From contig NC_054389.1 in the NCBI RefSeq assembly GCF_001625195.1, positions 620,001 to 684,000 of the forward strand: a stretch of 64,000 nt of DNA, read 5' to 3'. Numbering within the stretch: position 1 is the first letter of the stretch; the number at the start of each line of letters is the position of its first letter. This DNA is from Drechmeria coniospora. Its lineage: Eukaryota; Ascomycota; Sordariomycetes; Hypocreales; Ophiocordycipitaceae. Below are positions 10,965-20,629 of this stretch, one piece after another. The position numbers were made by a program, and so were the translations under genes. A model generated the notes under the pieces. The model was given only the letters and a program-made list of their open reading frames with translations, had not been told where the DNA came from and made no database searches.

Positions 10965-12400
10965 CGTACCACTCGACACCGCCTCCACCTCCCTCCTCCA
11001 CTGGACGCGAGACCTACCTGGCCTTGACTCCTGCACAACTCACCAGCCCACTGCCAGCAGGAAAACGATTCCAAAGAGGTAAAATGCAACGACGGAAAAG
11101 GAGAAAAATGCCGGCAAAGTTGGAGATGGGCAAAGATGGAGACCCTTGCGGGCTGCGACATTGGTTCGCAAACCATCGACAGAATGCGTTGGCCGAAAGC
11201 CAAACCAACGAGGGTGGATGGATGCCCATCATTTCCGGATCCAGTACAATATTCTTCTTCCCAAGAGGCAGCTAATCCGCGCCATGGAACATTGGTTCTT
11301 GTGACCATTGACGAGTTTCGTGGCTCGTGTCAAGGGACCGACTTGTCCCGCAGCCGTCGCAGCGTTGGAATCCGATGCAGCACAAGACGCTCAGCTCAAT
11401 TGGAGCTGGAAAGGAGTCAGCGCTACCGTCAGTCTCCAGACCCTGACTTCAAGCACCGAAGCGTTTGGCACGAAATGGCCCTGGACTGTGCTAACGAATG
11501 CCAGGGAACCCGAATGCCTACCACGAGTCGGCAGAGCGAGCTCAACCACAACAAAGCCTGAGGGGAACGGTCGCTACCATGTCGAAAGCATCGCCTTGTC
11601 TTGTCAAACTTACGACTTTTCTCTCCGATTCATCGAACTCGATGGTAGGAGTAGCTCTTTCCCGAGATTTCGTCAAGAATCGACCGAGAGGCCGACGGGT
11701 CATTATTCACAAACGTCAACCATGGTCGACGGTGATCGAATCCTCCGACCCACCCGATGCAATACGGAATACAATATTAGATGCGGGACGGCAGGAGACG
11801 GATGGACTGCACCGGAGTGTCGGCGTCTACAAGTATGGGGAACTCGTTTGGTTCCAGGCTCGTTCTGAAGCGCACCGCAAGTACGTAAGGAATGATGGAA
11901 CAGAGCGATTGGATTGGGGAGACGGCCCAGCAGCAGACGTGCCAGCCTGCCTGCCAGTCGAGGTCCACCGAGCGGGTCGAACGCGGGCTGACTTTTCCAG
12001 TCCTCTTGACGAGGTTCCCGGCCGGCAAGCTCCTGGTGGCTCCGCTGGGCCACTTCCGTCTACGTGAACGGAGTTGAAAGGGAGGCGTGCGCCCGTCACT
12101 CGCATGCGAGAAGTGGCATGTTCTTGCAATTCTACCTATTCGTCGGTATGATTTCGCTTTTCCCCACCCACCGGACGCCGACAGATATCCGCCGACGGCG
12201 ATGTGCACTCGTTTTCACCCCCAAGACAGACGGCGGTTCGTCCACGTCCTCGGATGAGCATTCCTAGAAGCAAACAACAGCCGGCTGGATTCCCGCAACA
12301 GCCTCCGAAAAGAAAGGAACATGGGACGGAGAGAAAATGCAGAAAGGCGGCTCGCAAGCCGGGGGGGGCTCGGGCTTCGTCGCGTCGTCGCGTCGTCGCC
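10965..12400. other. Region with competing open frames, no gene assigned
   Basis: Several overlapping plus-strand frames of 100-190 residues (10961-11275, 11308-11868, 11498-12067) have reasonable composition but change frame repeatedly, and I recognise no family. It could hold a multi-intron gene or a frameshifted remnant. The minus-strand frames here are GC-skew shadows. Confidence 0.35.
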
Positions 12401-12401
12401 T

Positions 12402-12984
12402 CTACCAGCCGCGGCCGGCCAGCTTCTCCTCGGGCTTCATGCTGTCGCAGTTGATGCCGACCATGGCCTCGCCGAGACCGGTGCTGCACTCGGCGAGGAC
12501 CTTGGGGTCCTTGAAGTGGGTGGTGGCCTGGACGATGGCCTTGGCCCGCTTGGCCGGGTCGCCCGACTTGAAGATGCCGCTGCCGACGAAGACGCCGTCG
12601 CAGCCGAGCTGCATCATGAGGGCGGCATCGGCGGGCGTGGCGACGCCGCCGGCGGCAAAGTTGACGACGGGGAGCCGGCCGAGCTCGGCCGTCTGGCGCA
12701 GGAGCTCGGCGTCGACCTCGAGCTTGCGGGCGAGCTCGCGGATGCGGACGATGCCGCCCTCGGCCAGGGCGGCCTTGGCCTGGGCGATGTCCCGGTTGAC
12801 CGTCTTCATGTGGCGGACGGCCTCGACGACGTCGCCGGTGCCGGCCTCGCCCTTGGTGCGGATCATGGCGGCGCCCTCGGCGATGCGCCGCAGGGCCTCG
12901 CCGAGGTTCCGGCAGCCGCAGACGAAGGGCACGCCGTACGGGCTCTTGTCCACGTGGCTCTCGTCGTCGGCCGGCGTCAGGACC

Positions 12985-13018
<34 letters not shown>

Positions 13019-13313
13019 CGAGGATCTGGCACTCGACGAAGTGGCCGATGCGGGCCTTGGCCATGACGGGGATGGTGACGGCCGCCTGGATCTCCTTGAT
13101 GACGGACGGGTCGGACATGCGGGCGACGCCGCCGTCCTTGCGGATGTCGGCCGGCACGCGCTCGAGGGCCATGACGGCGCAGGCGCCGGCCTCCTCGGCG
13201 ATGCGCGCCTGCTCGGCCGAGGTGACGTCCATGATGACGCCGCCCTTGAGCATCTGGGCGAGGCCGGCCTTGACGGCGAAGGTGGCCTTTGTGCCGTTGG
13301 TGTCGTTGGCCAT
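12402..13313 (-). CDS. PDX1: Pyridoxal 5'-phosphate synthase, synthase subunit PDX1/SNZ (303 aa)
   Basis: PDX1 builds PLP directly from ribose 5-phosphate, glyceraldehyde 3-phosphate and ammonia, the ammonia coming from PDX2. The 303-residue product is full length for the family. The ATG at 13311-13313 begins [20 protein letters not shown]; the frame stays open further upstream, but only through a (CCAG)n leader repeat, so this start is preferred. Family hallmarks are [18 protein letters not shown] (K86, equivalent to the ribose-phosphate Schiff-base lysine), [27 protein letters not shown] (K154, second catalytic lysine), [27 protein letters not shown] and the C-terminal GRGW. It is intronless. 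It lies divergent to PDX2, about 2 kb away, suggesting shared control. Identification is firm. Confidence 0.97.
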
Positions 13314-13318
13314 GTCGG

Positions 13319-13321
<3 letters not shown>

Positions 13322-13361
<40 letters not shown>
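13322..13361. repeat. (CTGG)10 tetranucleotide microsatellite in the PDX1 leader
   Basis: Ten perfect copies of CTGG (CCAG on the PDX1 strand) end 8 nt before the PDX1 start codon, so they lie in its probable 5' leader. Because the period is four, copy-number change shifts any upstream frame relative to the ATG. Confidence 0.95.
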
Positions 13362-14548
13362 ACAGACGGGCCGGAGCGGAGGGGGGGAGGGAGGGAGGGA
13401 GGCTCGGACGGGTGGGAGGCGAAGATGGGAGGGAGGGACGAGGAGCGGCGGCGAGCGGCGGCGAGCGTCTGCCGATCTGATATGAAGCTGTATCGGTTGA
13501 GCAGCAGCTTGAGGCGCCAACAATGAGTCAGACGTCGCGGCAGGGAGAGCAGGCAACGGCGGGGAGGGAGGTTGGAAAGCCGAACGAGCGGTGGTTGCGA
13601 CAGCGGAGCGTCTGAGCCCGGCCGATTTTTCTTGCTTGCCCCTCCCGAGTCCGGGCGTGGGCCAAGCACTGTGAGTACTTTGCGGTGGGTGGTAATACTT
13701 GCACGAGGCTACCAGCACATGCAGATGGTAATACCGTGGGTGGACTGTACATGCACTGTACTGTACATCCACCGTAGGTACTCCGTAGGTACCTAGCAGG
13801 CAAGTATTACAGGCGTTGCACCGGATGGTACAGTGCCGGTACGGAGTACTTGCAGGCCTCTCGATCCCGCAGCCCCCCACCATGATGCCTCACGGCCAGC
13901 CACCAGCCCTTGGACCCGCCGATCTCGTCGAGCGCGTTGATTGGATGACGGCGAAGCGGCAATCGTCGGCACGGTTTCAGGATGCCACGCAGCCTTGGAG
14001 CAGGGGATGAGGAACCGGCCTGGCCGAGAGAAGAGTAGGACTCGGGACTCCCCCTCCTGTTCGCATCGAGATTCAGGGTCCGATGCGAACACCGGCAGAC
14101 GCATGGTTCGCCTTGCGGTCAGGCACACTGTACATACCTAAGTATGTAGGTACCCAGTAGGTAAGCTGCACCTGCGCCAGTGTACCAAGCAATTTGTCCA
14201 GGTACTTGTCCAGCCACGCATCAACTGACCGCAACATGTACCGGTACAGCGGCACTCCGTACAGCGCCCGAGACTCGCATGTGTGCACATGTACACTCGA
14301 GTGCACTCCCGCTCAACTTCCCACGAGGACACCTTCACCGGTACCCGGCACCGCTTCGCTCTCGCTCCGTGCAGGCGGTCGGAGCATGTAACTGTACATG
14401 TACTCCGTGCCTGGTGGCCCTGTCGCCTTCCCCTGCGCCCTGCGACTACAGCGGGGTCCAGTGGCGCCAGTGGCGGTCGTCATCCGAAAGGCGTGCTTTG
14501 CTGGCATTGTGCTGGTGCGACGTGCCCCGCATGACATGAACATACTTG

Positions 14549-14684
14549 TTGCATTGTCCACTGTACCAAAATGGTGAATTAATTGCATTGTCCACTGTAC
14601 CAAGTAGGTGAATTAATTGCATTATCCACGTACCAAAAAGGTGAATTAATTGCATTGTCCACTGTACCGAGTAGGTGAATAACC
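14549..14684. repeat. 34-bp tandem repeat, 4 copies
   Basis: The unit GCATTGTCCACTGTACCAAR followed by WRGGTGAATTAATT is repeated four times with small differences. It lies midway between PDX1 and PDX2. Confidence 0.85.
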
Positions 14685-14777
14685 TTTCTTACTAGGTTCC
14701 TTGCTGCAATTCCTCTGCATGTACGGAGAACACTCGTGGTCTGGATATTGACGTACTGGACTCCGCATTAGAGTACC

Positions 14778-14816
14778 TGAACAGCCCTGAACAGCCCTGA
14801 ACAGCCCTGAACATAC
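14778..14816. repeat. 10-bp tandem repeat (GAACAGCCCT)3
   Basis: Three perfect copies of GAACAGCCCT plus a partial fourth. Confidence 0.9.
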
Positions 14817-15337
14817 CTCTTAGAAGTGCAATACTTGTACATTCAAGTATACAACTGCATGCACTCGAAGCAGCACAACTACTTCTGTCTGCATTCTGCC
14901 ACGGTAAGATTCCTGGTGCCACTGTCACCGACCCTACGGGGTTTCGTAACGCATATTACCTTAGTACCTACTACCAGGTAGGTAATAGTACCTAGGTGTA
15001 ATCATGCTTGGTGCGCTACAGGGCACTCGGTACGGAGCACTTACAGTGTAAGAGGCCAATCGCGCGTACCGGTCCGGAGTAAGTAATGCTCCGTCCTCGC
15101 TGTCCTTCAGGTATTGGTACGGAGTAATTACGGAGCAAGTATTACCAGTCAGTCATTCTACCCAACTCCGACCGCCGGAACCGCCACCGCCGTTGTGCCG
15201 ATACGCCTTGCAGGCTTGCCAATTTTTTTCTTCTTCTCCGCATTCCTTCATCCTTTACCATGACCTGCTCTCCTTTCGCACCGCTCCGTCCCCTAATTTA
15301 GCCAAGGTCCAGGCTCGCCACCGATCGATCCTTTGCC

Positions 15338-16102
15338 GTGCCGTCATCGTTCGTCGCCATGACCGCGCACTCTCGCCTCGCGAACCCCCCGACCCCGACC
15401 GTCGTCGTCGGCGTCCTCGCCCTCCAGGGTGGCTTCGCCGAGCACATCAACCTCGTCCGCAGAGCGGCCGCGCACCTGCAGTCGGCCGCCCACGTCCAGG
15501 CCGTCGAGGTTCGCACGCCCGCCGAGCTCGACCGCTGCGACGCCCTCATCATCCCGGGCGGCGAGAGCACCACCATTTCCTTGGTCGCCGCCCAGTCCGG
15601 CCTCCTCGAGCCCCTGAGGCGCTTCGTCAAGGTCCTCGGCAAGCCCGTCTGGGGCACCTGCGCCGGCCTCATCCTCCTGTCCGACGAGGCCAACGCCACC
15701 AAGAAGGGCGGCCAGGAACTCATCGGCGGCCTCGCCGTCCGCGTCCACCGGAACCATTTCGGACGCCAGATCGAGAGCTTCGAGGAGGGCCTCGACCTGC
15801 CCTTCCTCGGCGACGATGGGGCCGTGCCGTTTCCGGGTGTCTTCATACGCGCCCCCGTCGTCGAGGACATCCTGTCACCCGCCGCTCCGGGCCGCAAGGG
15901 TGGCGTCGCCGTCCTCGCGAAGCTGCCCGGTCGTCTCGACAAGGCGAGCCCGGGCCGCTCGCAGGCGAGCACCAGGGACGACTCGGGCGACGTCATCGCC
16001 GTCCGTCAAGGCAACGTCCTCGGCATGAGCTTCCATCCCGAGCTGACGACGGACCCGAGGATCCATCTTTGGTGGCTGCGGGAGGTTCTACACCAGCTCT
16101 AG
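15338..16102 (+). CDS. PDX2: Pyridoxal 5'-phosphate synthase, glutaminase subunit PDX2/SNO (254 or 247 aa)
   Basis: PDX2 is the class I glutamine amidotransferase that hydrolyses glutamine and channels ammonia to PDX1. Seen here are the family N-terminus VGVLALQGGFAEHI, the oxyanion-region motif IIPGGESTTI, the nucleophile elbow VWGTCAGLILL (C108) and the His-Glu pair in SFHPELT (H233, E235, numbering from the first ATG), so the Cys-His-Glu triad is complete. A second ATG eight codons in (15359) is an equally good start and would give 247 residues. A low-complexity insert near residues 185-218 (RLDKASPGRSQASTRDDSGD region) fits known fungal SNO variation. Intronless, divergent to PDX1. Confidence 0.96.
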   Translation: MPSSFVAMTAHSRLANPPTPTVVVGVLALQGGFAEHINLVRRAAAHLQSAAHVQAVEVRTPAELDRCDALIIPGGESTTISLVAAQSGLLEPLRRFVKVLGKPVWGTCAGLILLSDEANATKKGGQELIGGLAVRVHRNHFGRQIESFEEGLDLPFLGDDGAVPFPGVFIRAPVVEDILSPAAPGRKGGVAVLAKLPGRLDKASPGRSQASTRDDSGDVIAVRQGNVLGMSFHPELTTDPRIHLWWLREVLHQL

Positions 16103-16489
16103 CCGCCTTCCTTCCGGCACCTGACCCAGGCTTCGCAGCCGTCATGACGACACGCAGCCCGTTACGAATGCACAGCGATGGACGACGAATAGACTCATCT
16201 TGACCTCCCCACGTTGGCTTCATCGCTCTGTCATATCCTAGATGTAACACATATGGGGGGGTGCCCATATGGACAATAGATCAGTCAACCGTTAGGCCAA
16301 ATGGCCCAACCTGTCAAAAGATCCGCCGGTATCCGCACTTGGTGCGGGCACTGCACCTCATGTTCGCTTCAAGGCCTACGCCTATGGCGCGCCTTGCAGG
16401 AATTATATGCCGCCAAGTGCCGACGGAAGTATATTGGTTAGTAGGTAAAGTCAAACAGTACCATCGACCGCTACCTTAAGCATGCCGGA

Positions 16490-16720
16490 TTATCAGCAAA
16501 GAAATCAGGGGACATGCAGCAAAGGAGGCAGTGCTATAGATGGCTGTAAAGGCTGTTCATAATCTTGCAGGACCAAATGAAATCAGCGGACATGCAAAAA
16601 AGGCCATAGACGGCTGTAAGGGCTGTTAATAATCTTGCAGGACCAAATGAAATCAGCGGACATGCAACAAAGGCCATAGATGGCCGTAAAGGCTGTTAAT
16701 AGTACTGCAGGACCAAATGG
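16490..16720. repeat. 70-bp tandem repeat, 3 full copies and a partial
   Basis: GGCTGTT recurs at 16551, 16621 and 16691, giving an exact 70-bp period. The unit includes GCAGGACCAAATGAAATCAG, GGACATGCAA and AAGGCCATAGA. A degenerate fourth unit lies at about 16490-16550. The last copy runs into the retroelement frame. Because 70 is not a multiple of 3, the duplication broke that frame. Confidence 0.9.
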
Positions 16721-17276
16721 TCTAGTACCAACACTGTTGGTATTTGGTGCGCTACATATGGATTCTCTACCATTAACACGCATGCGTATAATTAAAGCAG
16801 CCATGGCAGAACTACGGGCTATTGCGCAAAGGAAAATCAACAATGCACTACAAGCCCGTAACGGTCCCGATATGATAGCGGTGCTGCCTCCATCGTTACC
16901 TATCAGAAGTAGCGTTCTGGTATACCCAGCAACTAAAGGAACAGAAAAGGCAGCATGGACTGGGCCATACAAGATGTTGGAAATCAACGGTACTAATGTT
17001 CGTGTGCATATGGGTGACAGTCATGTCAAACCGTAACATCAAGACCAGGACTACCTACTATATGACGATTGAGACAAATAGGGCCCCCCCGCCGCAACCC
17101 AGATACACCAGCTGCAGCAACAACTGCCCGCCACTACCCCAACACGCCAGCAGATGATCTGCAACAATGCATTTACCCACCTGTTTGCTGCTACACAGTT
17201 ATTGGACATTAATAGTGCATTTCTATCGCAAAAGGAAAAGGGCAAGGAATTGACATGCCTGTACCACTGTCGCACT
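16680..17276 (+). pseudogene. Retroelement polyprotein remnant
   Basis: The frame from 16680 to 17036 reads VNSTAGPNGLVPTLLVFGAL, then RAIAQRKINNALQARNGPD, LPIRSSVLVYPATK, WTGPYKMLEING and GDSHVKP. This matches my memory of the region after the integrase core in fungal LTR-retrotransposon polyproteins. Downstream, in broken frames, are AQINSAFLSQKEK-like words (17195-17275) resembling the linker before reverse transcriptase. There is no intact integrase, reverse transcriptase or RNase H, and stops and a frame break follow, so it is dead. LTRs were not located around it. The superfamily (copia or gypsy) cannot be settled by eye. Confidence 0.7.
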
Positions 17277-17580
17277 TGAAAATGTGACGCCACACCAAGT
17301 GCGGAGTTGAGATCCTACATTGTGTGACAACTACCTTGTTTATCATCTCTAGAGGTAGTTCTTTTCGCGTCAACTGTCATCGTATTGGGCTTGATGGTTA
17401 AGAAGAGTAGCAACGGCCCTTATAAGCGTGGTTAATTGTCAAAGTGTCAGCTTTGTCAATACGTACCCTCTTGCAGGATGCAACAAGGGGGCGCCGAATG
17501 GCGCATCGGCTAATAGTATTGCCACTGCCTATGCACCATTGGGGTCAGTCCGTAATAATAACATCAAGTATAATAGTAAG

Positions 17581-17880
17581 CCGCCTGGGTGGCTAACATG
17601 GACCCTTGCTCCCGGCAATGCCTTCAGCCCTTGCTCCAACACCTTCAGTCCTCGACCGTCTTCTCCTTTGCTGTTCCTTCCGCCTGGGTGGCTACCATGA
17701 ACCCTTGCTCCCGGCAATGCCTTCAGCCCTTGCTCCAACACCTTCAGTCATCAACTGTCTTCTCCTTCGCTGTTCCTTCCGCCTGGGTGGCTAGCATGAA
17801 TCCTTGCTCCCGGCAATGCCTTCAGTCCTTGCTCCAACGCCTTCAGTCCTCGACTGTCTTCTCCATCGCTGTTCCTTCCG
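17581..17880. repeat. 99-bp tandem repeat, 3 copies
   Basis: Units start at 17581, 17680 and 17779 (each with CCGCCTGGGTGGCTANCATG), with only a few substitutions between copies. Ninety-nine bp is 33 codons, so frames stay open on both strands. A plus-strand frame (17589-18446) reads as three near-identical 33-residue repeats, but it is antisense to the long frame at 17843-19846. Confidence 0.95.
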
Positions 17881-19846
17881 CCTGGGAGGCCCGTGTGGGA
17901 CGACACAGGGATATGTTGAGTGCCTGCACATGCCATCCCGGGGAGAGGATTTTCAAGCTCGCGTTGGACTCTTCCACCAACATGTACGAGCCATCCGCGC
18001 TTGGCTGGCGTTGCTCCCGGCGCCCAACTCGCCTCGCAGGCTTTGCTGCCTCGCCTGCTGACCGGCATGGTTTGGGACTGCTGTCACGCACGACGAGATT
18101 CAAAGGGCTGCTGGCCTTGTCATCCGTCGAATTGTCTCTCCCGGCATGCTTCCCTTCGTTTGTTCCGCCCGTAGATGTTGCCGGGGATGCATCCGCCGAT
18201 GGAGCCACGTCGCCCCACCTCACCGTCTTCATTTTCATCGAAATGTCCTCCATGGCAGCCAGCGAGTCCCCGGAACCGAAAATCCCGGCAAACATCTTGG
18301 CCAACTTGACCGTGCTGCAAAGTCTCTGGAGAAAGGTCATGTCGTTTCTCGTCGTCGACTCTGCCGCCCGCTCTTCGGTGGAGCCTCTGCGAACGCCATT
18401 CTTTCGGATCCCCTCGGCCGGCACCGTCTTCGGAGACGATGAATAACTGCTGTCGGTGGAAAAGAGTATGGCATCCAGATACACGTCACGCTTTGGCTCG
18501 GGGTCCGGCGGCGTGTGAGACGGAGACTGTTTACCTTGCTGCCTCGCTTGCTTGCCCCTGCTCGATGCCTGTGCCGAGCGCGTCGAGGGGTTGCCGGCAC
18601 TTGGGCTGGCCTTGACTGCATGGCAGGGTCCGCTTGGCGACTCGTCTATTGTTATTTTCTTGCGTTTTCTTGCCATGTCTCCATCTGTCGGGGCCGCCCG
18701 TTGCCGAGAAACGGCGGGCGGAGAGTTTGACCATCGAAGCGAGCCTCCGTGAGCCTTCACCTGCTCACAAACCTTTGCAGGCTTTGGCATGAACAAACCG
18801 GTGCTCTCATCATATGGTAAGCTCGACTTTGGCCTTTGCTTTCGCTTTGTTCCTCCGACCGCTTTCGATGCCTTGAACGGATCCTGGACAGCTTCGGACG
18901 ATGGCAGCCACGTGCCGGCTCGGCGCTGTCTTGCCGATGCCTGGCCAAGAGCCTGGGAGCTGTCCCGTCTCGCCGTCGACTTTGCGGCACGATCATGTCT
19001 GGTCCGAGATGGACCCTGGCCGGTGGGGTTGGCAGGAGGTTTCGACTCGTTCTGGATCAGAAAAGGTTCGGTGAGTGTCACGGATGAGGGCATGTCGGCC
19101 ACCTGTGACGGTGCCGGCCACGTCAAGGCTTTGGTCGTCGTCGCTTCATCACGCGTTCCTCCGCGGCATGGTGGCGTGGCGTCGTAGATCTCGTCCATGG
19201 GTAGGTGCGGGGTGCCTTGGTTCGACCTCGCTGGAAGTTGTGACCCCGGCAAAGCACCGCCCGTGCATGGAGTTTGGGCTCGTCCACGGAGCCTGCCGGC
19301 GGAGAATCCAAAGCAAGCGTCGATGGGATCTGTGGGGAAGGGTGAGCTGCGTTGGGCCGTCGTGTCGGTCCCCGAAGCGTCCCATGATCTAAGGGTATCT
19401 TCAAGAGTCGGTCCGAGAGGCAGCGAAACTGCATCGGGAAGATTGTCTCCCCCGGACGTCCCAGAGGAAAGCGGGGGCAGTGCGTTCTCGTGCGATTTTC
19501 GGCGTCTTACGGAATCGCTTCCTGCATGCAACGGGGGACTTGTGGTTGCCACGGATCGAGCTCCCAATCGCGAACCCTTCGGCGGCTGTCGTGCGGCTGG
19601 GGTGGCGTCGTGAAGGCCCCCATCTGCTAGATCCAAGTCGAAGTCGGCGGTGCCATGACCGAGGTTCGTCCCTTGATCGTGCTCTCGCGTCACCTGCTCG
19701 TGGACTTTTTGTTTGCCGCTAGCAGGAGCATGTGGTCGAATGGCCGGCGCCGTCTCGAGATGGCCAGCCTCGCTTGCTACGTGATTTGACGGTCGGCAAG
19801 CATTGGCCTGTCGGGCTTTCGTTTTCGATCTCGTCTCTCGGGTCAT
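17843..19846 (-). CDS. Large disordered hypothetical protein (about 667 aa)
   Basis: An open frame of 704 codons runs from 19957. I favour the internal ATG at 19844-19846 (MTRETRSKTKARQ), because the residues before it are not protein-like. The product is rich in Ser, Pro, Thr, Lys and Arg with basic clusters (GTKRKQRPKS, ARKRKKI), suggesting a disordered nuclear protein. Semi-ordered islands include LPYDESTGLFMPKPAK and FLQRLCSTVKLAKMFAGIFG. I recognise no domain. The C-terminus runs into the outermost 99-bp repeat unit, so the true end may be earlier or spliced. On the same strand just upstream (20050-20560) lies a copy of the repeat family seen at 34 kb, which could contribute a 5' exon. 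Confidence 0.5.
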   Translation of the reverse strand: MTRETRSKTKARQANACRPSNHVASEAGHLETAPAIRPHAPASGKQKVHEQVTREHDQGTNLGHGTADFDLDLADGGLHDATPAARQPPKGSRLGARSVATTSPPLHAGSDSVRRRKSHENALPPLSSGTSGGDNLPDAVSLPLGPTLEDTLRSWDASGTDTTAQRSSPFPTDPIDACFGFSAGRLRGRAQTPCTGGALPGSQLPARSNQGTPHLPMDEIYDATPPCRGGTRDEATTTKALTWPAPSQVADMPSSVTLTEPFLIQNESKPPANPTGQGPSRTRHDRAAKSTARRDSSQALGQASARQRRAGTWLPSSEAVQDPFKASKAVGGTKRKQRPKSSLPYDESTGLFMPKPAKVCEQVKAHGGSLRWSNSPPAVSRQRAAPTDGDMARKRKKITIDESPSGPCHAVKASPSAGNPSTRSAQASSRGKQARQQGKQSPSHTPPDPEPKRDVYLDAILFSTDSSYSSSPKTVPAEGIRKNGVRRGSTEERAAESTTRNDMTFLQRLCSTVKLAKMFAGIFGSGDSLAAMEDISMKMKTVRWGDVAPSADASPATSTGGTNEGKHAGRDNSTDDKASSPLNLVVRDSSPKPCRSAGEAAKPARRVGRREQRQPSADGSYMLVEESNASLKILSPGWHVQALNISLCRPTRASQAEGTAMEKTVED

Positions 19847-20049
19847 CTGGGCACATGCACCCTCGAAGGTGAGGCACCAGATGATTTGGAATGGCCTCCA
19901 GCTGCATGGATAGACGGGGCACAAGTTGGAGGTCGTTTGGAGGTCTGAGGTAGCCAACGATGGTTAGCGAAAAACACTTGGGTCGGCAACTCTGCTGGGA
20001 CCAGAAGAGACCACAAGTCATGTGCGATGCGAGGTTGGCAAGAGCCTGC

Positions 20050-20560
20050 CATTAGGAGACATTGACAGCTCGGAGACGAAGGAATTTAGAACATGGTAGA
20101 CACCGGTAAAGTAAACGGCTTACATTATTCTTGTTGTTGATATTTATGCTGTTACTGATGCCGTTAATGCTGTTGTAGATGCTGTTGTAGATGTCGTTAT
20201 TGATGTTGTTTGTTGCTGCTGCTATTGCTGTTGTTCTTGGAGGAGGAAAAGAGAAAGCAACGAAAGAGGGAGATCAGACACGCCTTAATATACGTATCGG
20301 CAGTCTAGTCCTTCTTTCCTACTTGCGAGGAATCCGGAAACAGAAAGAAGGGACGGCATCGTCATGACGCAGCGGTGAGCGATGGCAGCTGGGGCACTTG
20401 CCTATGCTATTCGGCGCGGTAATACCTCGGGGTCATCAAGCCCATCTGGATGCAGCAGGCACCTACTCCTGCGTCACGAGGGACTCCGTCTCGACTACGG
20501 CAGCAAGAGGAAACGGGTAGCGCTCTATATTGCAATGGACAGTAGCATGCAATACGGAGC
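20050..20560 (-). repeat. Diverged inverted copy of the 34-kb exon-intron repeat unit
   Basis: Read on the minus strand it gives GGAAACGGGTAGCGCT, CCGTCCCTTCTTTCTGTTTCCGGA, a CTCCCTCTTTCGTTGCTTTC tract, CAACAGCAATAGCAGCAGCA and related CAA/ATC triplets, then AATGTAAGCCGTTTACTTTACCGG with GTGTCTACCATG and CGTCTCCGAGCTGTC. The same words occur in the same order at 33.83-34.24 kb on the plus strand. The intron-like part is truncated at about 20050 (CTCCTAATGGCAG). The inserted stretch 20380-20480 differs from the 34-kb copy. Confidence 0.8.
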
Positions 20561-20629
20561 ATTTGCTTCTGACTTTCTTCCGGCGTATTTTCCTTGTTGC
20601 ATTGCAGGACATGTAGGTGTACTTGACTA

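Larger units (their letters stand above)
13314..15337. promoter_or_regulatory. Divergent PDX1/PDX2 spacer
   Basis: About 2 kb separates the two start codons. It contains the CTGG microsatellite, many TACGGAGTA/TACTCCGTA and GGTACCTA-type words (13.7-13.9, 14.1-14.2, 14.95-15.15 kb), a 34-bp tandem repeat and a 10-bp repeat, and no convincing gene. Divergent control of this pair is established for yeast SNZ/SNO; here it is inferred from orientation. Confidence 0.55.

Noticed and set aside
12136..13032. 298-residue minus-strand frame rich in Arg/Gly
   Set aside because: Alternative-frame shadow of PDX1 on the same strand, with no domain.
12321..13526. 401-residue plus-strand frame
   Set aside because: Antisense shadow of PDX1; its Ala/Gly/Asp/Leu composition reflects codon bias, and it runs through the CTGG microsatellite.
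13314..13883. N-terminal extension of PDX1 upstream of 13313
   Set aside because: The extension is made of the CCAG repeat and low-complexity sequence; the chosen ATG matches the family start.
15193..16203. 336-residue plus-strand Arg/Pro-rich frame
   Set aside because: Frame-shifted shadow of PDX2.
17589..18446. 285-residue plus-strand frame with three 33-residue repeats
   Set aside because: Mostly antisense to the more protein-like minus-strand frame. The repeats are explained by the 99-bp tandem array. Kept as a repeat, not a gene.
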